From positions 1 to 64,000 of the forward strand of contig JAILIS010000010.1 in the NCBI GenBank assembly GCA_024695145.1: a DNA stretch of 64,000 nucleotides. Direction: 5' to 3'. Source of the DNA: Lachnospiraceae bacterium (lineage in GTDB: Bacteria > Bacillota > Clostridia > Lachnospirales > Lachnospiraceae). Of this stretch, positions 33,880 to 42,432 are shown one piece after another. Below the pieces are notes generated by a model. That model saw only the letters and a program-made list of their open reading frames with translations, did not search any database and was not told where the DNA came from. The translations under genes and the position numbers were made by a program. Position 1 is the first letter of the stretch. Each line of letters begins with the position of its first letter.

Positions 33880-36800
33880 TCAGTTCAGAAAATCCTTCTC
33901 CCGAAGAACAATGCAGTCATTATCGTCATATCTCTTTGCAAGCAGGAAGTCCATAAAATGCGACATATTCTTACGGTCAACGTGCCTGATGGCGTTGTCG
34001 ACTATCTCTATAACTTCATCGACTGTGACAACGTGATCTATTGTCTGCATATCTCCTATCTTGTTATACAAGGCAAGTGTACCCATGTCATCTATACTGT
34101 ACTCAAGCTCCCTTGCATAACCTTTTGCGTAGGCGACAAGATCCTGATTCGAAAAATCATCTATTATGATCCTTGCATCAAAGACGGTCTTGGTTTCCGG
34201 GCACCCGTTAAGAAGCGGTTCCAGAGAGTCCTTCTCACCTTCAAACACAACAAGAATGGATTCGACATCTTTTTCAAGCGTCTCTGTTATTGTATTCAGA
34301 GTGATCGGTGTAAGGCCTCCGGCATTTTCCACTATCAGGGATCCGTTGTGAAGCTTCTGCAGTGTCATAGGGATGTTTTTCTTGTTAAGAGCTTCTCCCG
34401 AGATCTTTGCAACCTTTCCGGAGAAGGTTGAATCCATCGCCTGTATCGCTTTTACTATATCGATAGCAAGAGTCTTTCTTCCGAAATTCTCCGAGCCCAT
34501 AACGATAACATTGCCGCGGGATGCCTCCATCCTCATGTCATCCATGACATCAACGATCTGGGCCTTCAGGGATTCAATACCTTCGAAGCGTCCGAATATT
34601 GCCATTTCGGCTTCGTCAAAATCCCTTCTGCTTGTAACATTTTCCTCAAGCTTCATCCACGACGGATGGTTGGCCTTTCTGGAACTGTCATCCTCGCCTG
34701 AATATTCGTCCTCTATCCCGGCTTCATAACGCATCCTTGCCTCTATCTCTTCCTGAGGTATGGGACGGGTCTTGAGCATGTCATCTACATCATCGGGCTG
34801 ATCGATGGTCTCGATCTCTTCCACTTCCCCGATGTCGTCCACACTGTACGGATACTGTATAGGTGCGGTCATCTGCCGCCGTACGGGTTCAACCGGTTCA
34901 ACGGGTATGTCCTGCACAGGCTCTGCAACCGGTTCGGGTTCTCTCTCTTTAACCGGTTCAGGTTCAGGCTCAGGTTCAGGCTCGGGCTCGGGTTCGGGTT
35001 CGGGTTCAGGTTCGGCTTCCTCTTCGACAAGATCAGGCTGATCGATCTCTTCTATTTCTTCAGCTTCACCGTAATCCTCAGGTTCGGGCTCTGACTCTTT
35101 TGGCTCAATTTCTTCAGGTTCGGGTGACGGAAGTTCCCCTGTCATCCTTTTTACAAGTTCGGCATCCTCTTTACGGATACGGGCAAGATCTCCTCCGTAT
35201 TCCTCATCAAGTGTCATCTTTCTGCCTGACGGAAGAACATCTCCCGAAATAGGCATATTTGCATCCGGCAGTATATCAGGGATAGTTCCTGTGATGGACG
35301 GTTTCACGGGTCCTTTTATCCTGGCTCCGGATTCGGTCCTTTTTATTCCTTCTCTTCCAAAGTCCGGTGAAGGTATGGTTGTTTTTGTAACAACTCCCTT
35401 CTTATCTTCTTTTATTACTTCCTCTTTAAGGGCTGTTTCCCTGTGGTCGTCGGATTCAGCTTCGGGTTCGGGCTTTTCTTCTTCAGTATTAAATACTCCG
35501 TCTATTCCGGGTATCACGCCTGCGAGCTGAGCCATGATATCCTGAGTCTGTTCTTTGGTACGGTCAAGGATTCTCTGCTTGTGGGCCTCTTCCCCGTTCT
35601 TTTTCTTGGCCTCCCAGTCTTTCATGAAATCGGAAAGATCTATCTGTCCGGGAACCTGATCATCAATGACCTGTTCCTGTACATCCTTTTCATTACCCTG
35701 CGGCACACTCTGCTCATATACAGGCGGCTTGGGCTGTTCGTTTGCAGGCTGTTCGTTTGCAGGCTGCGCGTTCTGTTCGTATACGGGCGGCTCACTCTGT
35801 TCTTCTGCGGGTTGCTGAGGCTGTGCATAAACCGAAGGTTCGCTCTGTTCTTCTGCAGGCTGCTGGGGCTGTGCATAAACCGAAGGTTCGCTCTGTTCAT
35901 ATACCGGCTGACTGTACATCTGCGCCTGCTGCGGGTAAGGTTGCTGCATATACATGCCCTGCTGAGGCTGGACAAATCCCTGCTGGGGCTGTGCATATCC
36001 CTGCTGCATTCCATACGCCGGCTGTTCATACATCGGCTGGTATCCGCCGTAAGCCTGCTGAGGCTGGACATACATCTGCTGAGGCTGCTCATATGCCTGT
36101 TGAGGATACATCTGAGCAGACTGCGGATACGGTTGCTGCTGCATATACATATTCTGCACGGGCTGTGCATATCCCTGCTCCGGCCCTGCCTGATTTATCT
36201 GCTGTATGAACTGTTCCTGGGACTGATCATAGAGCTGTGAAGTGGAGTTAAAAAACGGTGAAGGTTCGACGCTCTTTTCCTTTTCGTAGAACTCCTCCAT
36301 ATTTTTGGCAAGCTCTTCCTGCAAATTCATGGTCGAGTATTTGTCATTGCTGTACGGAGCTATCTGAATGTCTGCAGTCTTTTGTTCCGGCTTCACGGAA
36401 GGACGTTCGGGTACAGGTATACTGTTATCCTTCTTAACGACCGGCCCGAGAAGGGAATCGCCTTTATCATCCATCGGGGCCGTCTCAAAAGGACTGGCTC
36501 CCTTTGCATAGACGTTCATTGACTGTGTCTCGTAGATATGAACGGTTTCTTCCGTTTCTCCCGTAGGGATCTTCGGTGCATCATAAACACCGTCATATTT
36601 CTGTTGCTGCTCCTTTGTAAGAGGAGAGTGCTGCATTTTCAATTCCAGGGCTTTACGGACATAAGGACCGTCTCCGAACCATAATGCAAGTTCATCACAT
36701 GTCTCGACACACTTTGTTTCCTGCCCGTCCTTATGATAGAGAAGAGCAAGCTCGTAAGCCCATTTTTCCGTATACTCAGCTCTTTTGAACTCTTCAAGCA

Positions 36801-37191
36801 AAGAGATCTTTTCCTCGAGCGGAACATCCTGAGCATCATATATCTTGTACAAAAGTACATATCTGTTTGTATCGTGGGGTTTTAAATGAACATATTCCCT
36901 GTAATATTCGATAGCATCAGACACTTCATCGAGCTTGATGGCAAGTTCGCAAAGCGCGTAGACAACGTTAGCCCTGTCGGGGTAACGCTCATATGCCAGA
37001 AGAAGGATGTCTCTGGCTTCGGAATAATGTTTTGTGACTTTATATATCTCGCTGACGGTACACAACATAGAGAAGCTCTTTACTCTTCTCCAGTCAATGG
37101 TGTCTGCTATATCCATCGCTTCCTGGAAGCGGTGTTCTTTTATCAGCGATTTTATCTGATCCGCACAGACCTGATATTCGTACTTATCCAA
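33880..37191 (-). CDS. Large TPR protein with Gln/Pro/Tyr and Glu/Pro repeats and a C-terminal ATPase-like domain
   Basis: A 1103-residue protein starting at TTG, with AGGGAG eight bases before it. Residues 1-190 are TPR-like helices. From about 310 to 510 lie low-complexity repeats rich in Tyr, Ala, Gln and Pro (YAQPQQ, QPQQMYVQPQQ). A DLSDFMKDWEAKKKN helix and acidic stretches follow, including a (Pro-Glu)n tract. Residues about 880-1080 resemble an AAA+ module with degenerate P-loop GSENFGRKT and a SILVVFEGEKDSLE Walker-B-like strand. No signal peptide or membrane helix. It may be a cytosolic scaffold; the function is unknown. It lies between rsmA and glgB with short gaps. Confidence 0.75.
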   Translation of the reverse strand: MDKYEYQVCADQIKSLIKEHRFQEAMDIADTIDWRRVKSFSMLCTVSEIYKVTKHYSEARDILLLAYERYPDRANVVYALCELAIKLDEVSDAIEYYREYVHLKPHDTNRYVLLYKIYDAQDVPLEEKISLLEEFKRAEYTEKWAYELALLYHKDGQETKCVETCDELALWFGDGPYVRKALELKMQHSPLTKEQQQKYDGVYDAPKIPTGETEETVHIYETQSMNVYAKGASPFETAPMDDKGDSLLGPVVKKDNSIPVPERPSVKPEQKTADIQIAPYSNDKYSTMNLQEELAKNMEEFYEKEKSVEPSPFFNSTSQLYDQSQEQFIQQINQAGPEQGYAQPVQNMYMQQQPYPQSAQMYPQQAYEQPQQMYVQPQQAYGGYQPMYEQPAYGMQQGYAQPQQGFVQPQQGMYMQQPYPQQAQMYSQPVYEQSEPSVYAQPQQPAEEQSEPSVYAQPQQPAEEQSEPPVYEQNAQPANEQPANEQPKPPVYEQSVPQGNEKDVQEQVIDDQVPGQIDLSDFMKDWEAKKKNGEEAHKQRILDRTKEQTQDIMAQLAGVIPGIDGVFNTEEEKPEPEAESDDHRETALKEEVIKEDKKGVVTKTTIPSPDFGREGIKRTESGARIKGPVKPSITGTIPDILPDANMPISGDVLPSGRKMTLDEEYGGDLARIRKEDAELVKRMTGELPSPEPEEIEPKESEPEPEDYGEAEEIEEIDQPDLVEEEAEPEPEPEPEPEPEPEPEPEPVKEREPEPVAEPVQDIPVEPVEPVRRQMTAPIQYPYSVDDIGEVEEIETIDQPDDVDDMLKTRPIPQEEIEARMRYEAGIEDEYSGEDDSSRKANHPSWMKLEENVTSRRDFDEAEMAIFGRFEGIESLKAQIVDVMDDMRMEASRGNVIVMGSENFGRKTLAIDIVKAIQAMDSTFSGKVAKISGEALNKKNIPMTLQKLHNGSLIVENAGGLTPITLNTITETLEKDVESILVVFEGEKDSLEPLLNGCPETKTVFDARIIIDDFSNQDLVAYAKGYARELEYSIDDMGTLALYNKIGDMQTIDHVVTVDEVIEIVDNAIRHVDRKNMSHFMDFLLAKRYDDNDCIVLREKDFLN
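34955..35014. repeat. 6-bp tandem repeat encoding Pro-Glu
   Basis: About ten copies of GGTTCA/GGCTCG/GGTTCG units in the TPR gene encode an uninterrupted (Pro-Glu) tract of about 20 residues. Copy number of such repeats can change by slippage without a frameshift, since six bases equal two codons. Confidence 0.85.
35795..35890. repeat. 48-bp tandem repeat in the TPR gene
   Basis: Two near-identical 48-bp units (35795-35842 and 35843-35890) encode SEPSVYAQPQQPAEEQ-type 16-residue repeats, and related degenerate units follow on both sides. It is internal to the reading frame and keeps the frame. Confidence 0.85.
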
Positions 37192-37223
37192 AACTAAAAC
37201 TCCCTAGGCACGATTTTAGCCCA

Positions 37224-38117
37224 TTATTTCGATATTTTACCATAGAGGTCCTTTGATGTCAAAAGATTGGAAAGTGCCGCAAATTGGTTTAAATCCAAAG
37301 CTTCACCTCTTATTGCCGCGGGAAGATCGAGCTTTTTTAAAGCCTCCTCAAGTTCCTTTTTCGAATGCGGAAGCGAAGCGTGATTTGAAACCGCATTCAC
37401 AAGTGTTTTCCTTCTCTGATTAAAGGATGCCCTTATGATCTCAAACATATGATCCTCATCATATACTTCTGTTACCGGTTCTTTTCGGATATCCAGGCGT
37501 ATCACACCGGAGCCGACTTTCGGGCGCGGAATAAAACAGTTGGGGGGAACATTTGCGGCATAGTATGTCTGTGCATAATACTGAACGGCCAAAGACAGTG
37601 CCCCGTAATCCTTGGTCCCGGGCTTTGCCTTCATCCTCTCTGCCACTTCTTTTTGTACCATTATGGTTATGCTGTCGATCGGAAGGCGCTTCTCAAGAAG
37701 TTCCATAACGATAGGAGTGGTAATATAGTAAGGAAGATTTGCAACGACTTTGACATTCAAAGATGCCAGATCTTTTTCTGCCAGACTCCGGATATCTGTC
37801 TTCATGACATCGGCGTTTATGATACTGACATTGTCATACGCCGACAGGGTTTCCTCCAGAATGGGGATGAGCCTGCTGTCGATCTCTATGGCAATGACTT
37901 TTCCGGCACGTTCACACAGTCTTTGCGTCATGGTTCCTATCCCGGGTCCTATCTCTATAACACCGTCATCTTTACCCACTGATGCCGCATCAACTATCTT
38001 GTCAAGGACATGATCGTCTATCAGAAAATTCTGGCCGAGCCTTTTCTGAAATGAAAATCCATATTTTTTTATTATCTGCGAAGTGCTTTTGGCGCTGCCA
38101 AGGTTTTCCATCATCAT
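37224..38117 (-). CDS. rsmA: 16S rRNA dimethyladenosine transferase RsmA (KsgA)
   Basis: A 297-residue SAM-dependent enzyme that dimethylates A1518 and A1519 of 16S rRNA in 30S assembly. The SAM motif is VIEIGPGIGTMTQRL and the catalytic NLPYYI block is intact. GQNFLIDDHVLDKIV near residue 30 is the family N-terminal signature. Its start overlaps the stop of tatD in ATGA, giving translational coupling, a common tatD-rsmA arrangement in Firmicutes. Confidence 0.96.
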   Translation of the reverse strand: MMMENLGSAKSTSQIIKKYGFSFQKRLGQNFLIDDHVLDKIVDAASVGKDDGVIEIGPGIGTMTQRLCERAGKVIAIEIDSRLIPILEETLSAYDNVSIINADVMKTDIRSLAEKDLASLNVKVVANLPYYITTPIVMELLEKRLPIDSITIMVQKEVAERMKAKPGTKDYGALSLAVQYYAQTYYAANVPPNCFIPRPKVGSGVIRLDIRKEPVTEVYDEDHMFEIIRASFNQRRKTLVNAVSNHASLPHSKKELEEALKKLDLPAAIRGEALDLNQFAALSNLLTSKDLYGKISK

Positions 38118-38878
38118 TTTCCAAACAATCTTACAGCGTTTTCAAATGTTATCCTTTCGGTTTCTTCTGTCGTAAGACCTTTAATGGTTGCTATCTCTTC
38201 AATAATATACGGAAGGTATTCCGAAGAATTGCGTTTTCCCCTTTTCGGGACAGGCGCAAGATAAGGCGAATCGGTTTCGGTCAGGATCGATTCGATCGGA
38301 AGAGCTTTTGCCACCTCTTTCAGCTTTCTTCCGTTCTTAAACGTGACGACTCCTCCTATCCCGATAAAAAAACCCATATCCGCAAACTGCTGTGCAATTT
38401 CGATCCCGTATGAGAAACAATGGATCACACCGCCAACATCAGCTGCTTTTTCCGACTTTATTATATCAAGGGTGTCTTTGGCGGCATCCCTTGAATGAAC
38501 TATGATGGGAAGCTTAAGCTCCCGTGCCAGGGCGATCTGCCGTGCAAACCACTCTTTCTGGACAGCTCTGTCCGGTTCATCCCAATAATAATCCAGCCCT
38601 ATCTCGCCGATAGCCGTGACAGCATCATCTTCGGAAAGCTTCTTAACAGCTTTCATATCTTCTTCCGACAGTTTGGACGTATATTCCGGATGTACTCCGA
38701 TCGCAGCACTGAATCCGGGATATTTATGAGCAAGCTCTACACTCGCATAGCTTCCTTCCATGGATGCGCCTACGTTCACAAACCTGCAGACACCCGCTTC
38801 CATGGCCCGTTTTATGGCTTCATCCCTGTCATCATCAAATGCTTTGTCATCAAAATGTGTGTGTGTTTCGTATATCAT
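38114..38878 (-). CDS. TatD-family deoxyribonuclease (YcfH-like)
   Basis: A 254-residue cytosolic metal-dependent nuclease of the amidohydrolase fold. Metal ligands are visible in ETHTHFDD, AIGEIGLDYYW, IVHSRDA, GVIHCFS and TETDSPYLAP. It lies upstream of rsmA with a 4-bp overlap. A promoter is found upstream, back to back with that of the tRNA genes. Confidence 0.94.
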   Translation of the reverse strand: MIYETHTHFDDKAFDDDRDEAIKRAMEAGVCRFVNVGASMEGSYASVELAHKYPGFSAAIGVHPEYTSKLSEEDMKAVKKLSEDDAVTAIGEIGLDYYWDEPDRAVQKEWFARQIALARELKLPIIVHSRDAAKDTLDIIKSEKAADVGGVIHCFSYGIEIAQQFADMGFFIGIGGVVTFKNGRKLKEVAKALPIESILTETDSPYLAPVPKRGKRNSSEYLPYIIEEIATIKGLTTEETERITFENAVRLFGK

Positions 38879-38901
38879 ATCGTCTTCCGGTCAAAAAACC
38901 C

Positions 38902-38930
38902 TTGCAATTAAAAAAACATTATAATATAAT
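38902..38930 (+). promoter_or_regulatory. Promoter of the tRNA-Lys/tRNA-Pro pair
   Basis: TTGCAA (38902-38907), a 17-bp spacer and TATAAT (38925-38930), about 23 bp before the tRNA-Lys. It overlaps the divergent tatD promoter. Confidence 0.8.
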
Positions 38931-38946
38931 AGCACTTGCGTTACAA
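38918..38946 (-). promoter_or_regulatory. Promoter of tatD-rsmA
   Basis: TTGTAA (38946-38941), a 17-bp spacer and TATAAT (38923-38918) read toward tatD. The -10 boxes of the two divergent promoters nearly touch, so they may compete for RNA polymerase. Confidence 0.65.
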
Positions 38947-38953
38947 ACCAAAT

Positions 38954-39026
38954 GCGCGCTTAGCTCAGTTGGTAGAGCACCTGACTCTTAATCAGGGTGT
39001 CCAGGGTTCGAGCCCCTGATCGCGCA
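38954..39026 (+). tRNA. tRNA-Lys (anticodon CTT)
   Basis: A 73-nt cloverleaf: D-arm GCTC...GAGC, anticodon loop CTCTTAA, T-arm CAGGG-TTCGAGC-CCCTG, discriminator A. The CCA end is not encoded. The acceptor stem GCGCGCT/ATCGCGC has one C-U mismatch at pair 6-67; related tRNAs I remember read GCGCGAT there. Confidence 0.95.
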
Positions 39027-39071
39027 CTAAGGCCTCAGTTTTGCTTTTATGCGGAATTGGGGTTTTATTAT

Positions 39072-39145
39072 CGGAGCGTGGCTCAGCTTGGTAGAGCGCA
39101 GCGTTCGGGACGCTGAGGTCGCAGGTTCGAATCCTGTCGCTCCGA
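39072..39145 (+). tRNA. tRNA-Pro (anticodon CGG)
   Basis: A 74-nt cloverleaf with acceptor CGGAGCG/CGCTCCG fully paired, D-arm GCTC...GAGC, anticodon loop TTCGGGA, T-arm GCAGG-TTCGAAT-CCTGT and discriminator A. No CCA is encoded. It follows the tRNA-Lys by 45 bp and shares its promoter and terminator. Confidence 0.95.
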
Positions 39146-39169
39146 TTTTATATAAGGGCATTATATCAC

Positions 39170-39194
39170 GAGATCGCCGCAGCGGTCTCTTTTA
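39170..39194 (+). terminator. Terminator of the tRNA operon
   Basis: GAGATCGC-CGCA-GCGGTCTC, an 8-bp stem with one G-T pair, followed by TTTTA. It begins 25 bp after the tRNA-Pro. Confidence 0.85.
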
Positions 39195-39222
39195 TTGTAA
39201 ACTGTAAACACAGACCACCGTT

Positions 39223-40992
39223 ATGAACACAAATACTTCGGAATTCAAACTGCTCTCGGGACTGTTTTTAAAGCTTCTGCCATATCAGATCCTGCTGCTC
39301 ATAATAACTGCGATCAACGGCATCGTGGATACACTGTATGCTAGTAACATGATCGGTGAAAGTGCCATGAGTGCCATCGGACTGTTCGGACCGCTGAACC
39401 ATTTCCTTTATGCGGCAAGCATCATGTTCGTAAGCGGATCGCAGGTCCTTTACGGGCGCTATCTGGCATCGGATCGAAACAGGATCAACAATCTGTTCAC
39501 CATGGCACTGCTGATATCCGGTGCTCTTTCACTGCTTACGGGTTTTCTGCTCGTAGCCGGCGTATATACAGGTGCCACCAAAATACTGGTGGATGACGGA
39601 TTGGATCTAAAGATGCTGAACCAGTACATCCTCGGGCAGGCAGTCGGTATCCCGGCACTCATTCTCGGTCAGCAGCTTTTTTCTTTTATGTCTCTCGAAA
39701 ACCGCCGGAAATGGACTATGGCAGCCAGTATCATCTGTTTTGCGGCAAATGCTTTATGTGATCAGATGTTCATAGTGTTTTTCTCGTGGGGTACATTCGG
39801 TCTGGGACTGGCAACATCGGTGTCGGAATGGATATTTCTGTTGATCCTTTCCGCATATTATTTCATGGGCAGGAGCGAATGGAAGTTCTCACCGAAAGGC
39901 TGTGACTGGGGTGATGCAATTGATATCGTAAAGCTCGGATACAGCGGTGCCCTGTCCCGGTTTGTGGAGATGTTCCGCTGCCTGATCGTAAACTTTTTTA
40001 TATTGGAATACGTTGGAAGCGTAGGCATATCATCGTTCGCAGCATCCAATTCCGTTCTGGCTCTGTGCTGGCCGATCCCGTTCGGCATTATGGCCGTAGC
40101 CCGTATGATGTTCTCCATCAGTCTGGGAGAAGAGGACCGGCAGTCTCTGGTCAATGAGATGAAGATAGTGATGACGAGAGGTCTCCTGATAGTCCTTGCC
40201 GTGACGGCCGCTTTGATCCTTCTGGCAGAGCCGCTTACACGAATGTTCTACAGGGATCCGTCAGATCCCGTATACAGTTATACCGTGATGGGATTCCGGC
40301 TTATTCCGTTATGCATGCCTCTGGCTCTGTGGAGTCTGTCATTTGTACCATACGCACAGGCGGCTGAAAGAAAGATCATATCAGTAATACTTCCTGTCGT
40401 GGACGGAATGATAGGCGTGGTTCTGTGCAGCTTCTTCCTTATCCCGATAATGAAAATGAACGGACTGTATATCTCAAACATCCTTAACGGTGTGATCTGC
40501 GCTCTTTTGATCATTGCCTCATCCTGGATAGAGAGGAAGAAATTTCCACGCAACATAGAAGAACTGATGGCAATACCGGAACGTATCGGTGTCGGAAGCG
40601 AAGAACGCATAGATATAAGTGTTTCCAGTAAGGAGGAAGTCTACAACGTTTCCGTGGAAGTCGGAAAATTCTGCCTTCTGCACGGAATCGACAGGCGGCG
40701 TTCCTTCTTTGCATCCCTTTGTATGGAAGAAATGGCCGGTAATATCGTAAAGCACGGATTCGGACATGACGGAAAGGATCACAGTGTGGACATCCGTGTT
40801 ATCCACGTTAATGATGATATAATCCTGCATATACGCGATAACTGCGGTGCATTTGACCCTTTGGAATACCATAAGATCATGCAGTACAGCGATCCGGGGA
40901 CCAACATAGGGATCCGGCTGGTATATAATATAGCCAAAAATGTGGAATATCAGAATCTTCTGGGCATGAATGTGCTGTCTATACGGATATGA
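39223..40992 (+). CDS. MATE-family efflux transporter fused to an anti-sigma-type HATPase domain
   Basis: A 589-residue fusion. Residues about 1-445 form a 12-helix MATE transporter (Na+ or H+ coupled exporter of cationic or other small molecules), with FGPLNHFLYAASIMFVSGSQVLYGRYL and the second-half FAASNSVLALCWPIPFGIMAVARM. Residues about 460-589 are a cytosolic HATPase_c_2 domain as in RsbW/SpoIIAB: ASLCMEEMAGNIVKHGF holds the N-box and HIRDNCGAFDP the G1 box. The N-box Glu and Asn are kept. No obvious Shine-Dalgarno precedes the ATG. It is alone on the plus strand between the tRNAs and a convergent MBOAT gene. The ATPase domain could sense or act on a partner protein; the role is unknown. 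Confidence 0.88.
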   Translation: MNTNTSEFKLLSGLFLKLLPYQILLLIITAINGIVDTLYASNMIGESAMSAIGLFGPLNHFLYAASIMFVSGSQVLYGRYLASDRNRINNLFTMALLISGALSLLTGFLLVAGVYTGATKILVDDGLDLKMLNQYILGQAVGIPALILGQQLFSFMSLENRRKWTMAASIICFAANALCDQMFIVFFSWGTFGLGLATSVSEWIFLLILSAYYFMGRSEWKFSPKGCDWGDAIDIVKLGYSGALSRFVEMFRCLIVNFFILEYVGSVGISSFAASNSVLALCWPIPFGIMAVARMMFSISLGEEDRQSLVNEMKIVMTRGLLIVLAVTAALILLAEPLTRMFYRDPSDPVYSYTVMGFRLIPLCMPLALWSLSFVPYAQAAERKIISVILPVVDGMIGVVLCSFFLIPIMKMNGLYISNILNGVICALLIIASSWIERKKFPRNIEELMAIPERIGVGSEERIDISVSSKEEVYNVSVEVGKFCLLHGIDRRRSFFASLCMEEMAGNIVKHGFGHDGKDHSVDIRVIHVNDDIILHIRDNCGAFDPLEYHKIMQYSDPGTNIGIRLVYNIAKNVEYQNLLGMNVLSIRI

Positions 40993-41007
40993 AGACCATC
41001 ACACTCT

Positions 41008-42420
41008 TTAGAAACGGAAATAGATGAACGGGTTGTAAGAACTTACAACAAGACGCATAAAGCAGGCAAGGAACAGTACAGTCATTATGACGCTCTTTAT
41101 AACTTCATAAGAAGATGCCGATGTCTTCTCTTTGATAAGAGAGAGGATCCTGTCTGCGACCGGGGTTGAAAAGATGCATCCTGCCAGGATCACCACCCCG
41201 TATTCCCTGAAAATGTGTATCAGCTCGGATGCCCATGTGCTCCTTCCGTATGTCAGATCAAACATCCTAGAAATATATGACGATGAAAATGACAGAGACG
41301 GGGAATTAAAGATGACAAAACCGATCACTATCAAAATGATCGTATATATGTGTCTGAAAAATACAGGGATCTTTTCCTTATACTTTAAAATAACAGATTT
41401 CTCCAGAACCAGTATCAGCGCATAATAGAGACCCCAAATAACAAAATTCCACGATGCTCCGTGCCAGAACCCGGTAAGAAACCATACAACGATTATGTTT
41501 AAAAACTGCCGCAGTTTTCCTTTCCGGTTTCCGCCAAGCGGAATGTAAACGTAATCTCTGAACCATGTTCCGAGTGAGATGTGCCATCTTCTCCAGAATT
41601 CGGTTATGCTTTGGGCACAATACGGATGATCAAAGTTTTCCGGAAACGAAAACCCAAATATGGCTCCGAGTCCTATGGCCATATCCGAATACCCGGAAAA
41701 ATCAAAATAGATCTGCAGGGTATAAGCGATCGCCCCTGCCCACGAAGATACAAGTGTCAGGCTGCCGGCGCCTTCCGCAAAGCATATACCGGCATACTCA
41801 CCGATCATATTTGCAAGAAGAACCTTCTTGGTAAGACCCCGGACAAAACGGAATATCGCATCATTAAGTACGGCTGTATCAACATTTCTGTGTTCAAGCT
41901 GCGGCGCTATAGTCTCATAACGCACTATGGGGCCTGCTATGAGCTGTGGAAAGAAGGAGATATATAGCGCAAGTCTGAGTGGATTTTTCAGTACTTTTCC
42001 TTTCCCGCGGCTGATATCAAACACATAGCTCATACCCTGAAACGTATAGAACGATATACCCAGCGGAAGTATGATATGCCGGAGCGGAATATCAAGTCCT
42101 GTGATCCAATTGATGTTCTCTATAAAAAAATCCGTATATTTATAATATCCGAGAAGAGAAAGATTAAGAACAACGGTCAGGATCACTGCCCATCTCTTTG
42201 CAGAAGGTCTTTCAGACAATCCGTCAACCGCAAGTCCCGAAACATAATTTATCAGGATCGAACCAAGCATGACGAGAAGATACGAAGGCCCTCCCCATGC
42301 ATAAAAAGCAAGACTCGCAGCCAGAAGCAGCGCATTGCGCAGTTTTTCCGGAATGATGTAATACGCGATGATCAGCAGAGGCAGAAATATGATGATGAAC
42401 GTGTAACTCGAAAACAGCAT
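41008..42420 (-). CDS. MBOAT-family O-acyltransferase (AlgI/DltB-like)
   Basis: A 470-residue polytopic membrane acyltransferase. The conserved catalytic region includes FWRRWHISLGTWFRDYVYIPLGG and the second His in FLTGFWHGASWNFVIWG. It transfers acyl (usually acetyl) groups from the cytosol to extracellular polysaccharide. It is 12 bp after the DHHW gene, its expected partner in O-acetylation, as AlgI works with AlgJ/AlgX. The target polymer is not identifiable here. Confidence 0.92.
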   Translation of the reverse strand: MLFSSYTFIIIFLPLLIIAYYIIPEKLRNALLLAASLAFYAWGGPSYLLVMLGSILINYVSGLAVDGLSERPSAKRWAVILTVVLNLSLLGYYKYTDFFIENINWITGLDIPLRHIILPLGISFYTFQGMSYVFDISRGKGKVLKNPLRLALYISFFPQLIAGPIVRYETIAPQLEHRNVDTAVLNDAIFRFVRGLTKKVLLANMIGEYAGICFAEGAGSLTLVSSWAGAIAYTLQIYFDFSGYSDMAIGLGAIFGFSFPENFDHPYCAQSITEFWRRWHISLGTWFRDYVYIPLGGNRKGKLRQFLNIIVVWFLTGFWHGASWNFVIWGLYYALILVLEKSVILKYKEKIPVFFRHIYTIILIVIGFVIFNSPSLSFSSSYISRMFDLTYGRSTWASELIHIFREYGVVILAGCIFSTPVADRILSLIKEKTSASSYEVIKSVIMTVLFLACFMRLVVSSYNPFIYFRF

Positions 42421-42432
42421 GGGTCTTAACTG

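Noticed and set aside
34955-35890. CRISPR-like repeats
   Set aside because: The repeats are tandem, coding and lack unique spacers.
35443-36240. Plus-strand ORFs opposite the TPR repeat region
   Set aside because: They arise from the repeat bias (low-complexity Leu/Arg or Ala/Val reading) and oppose a real gene.
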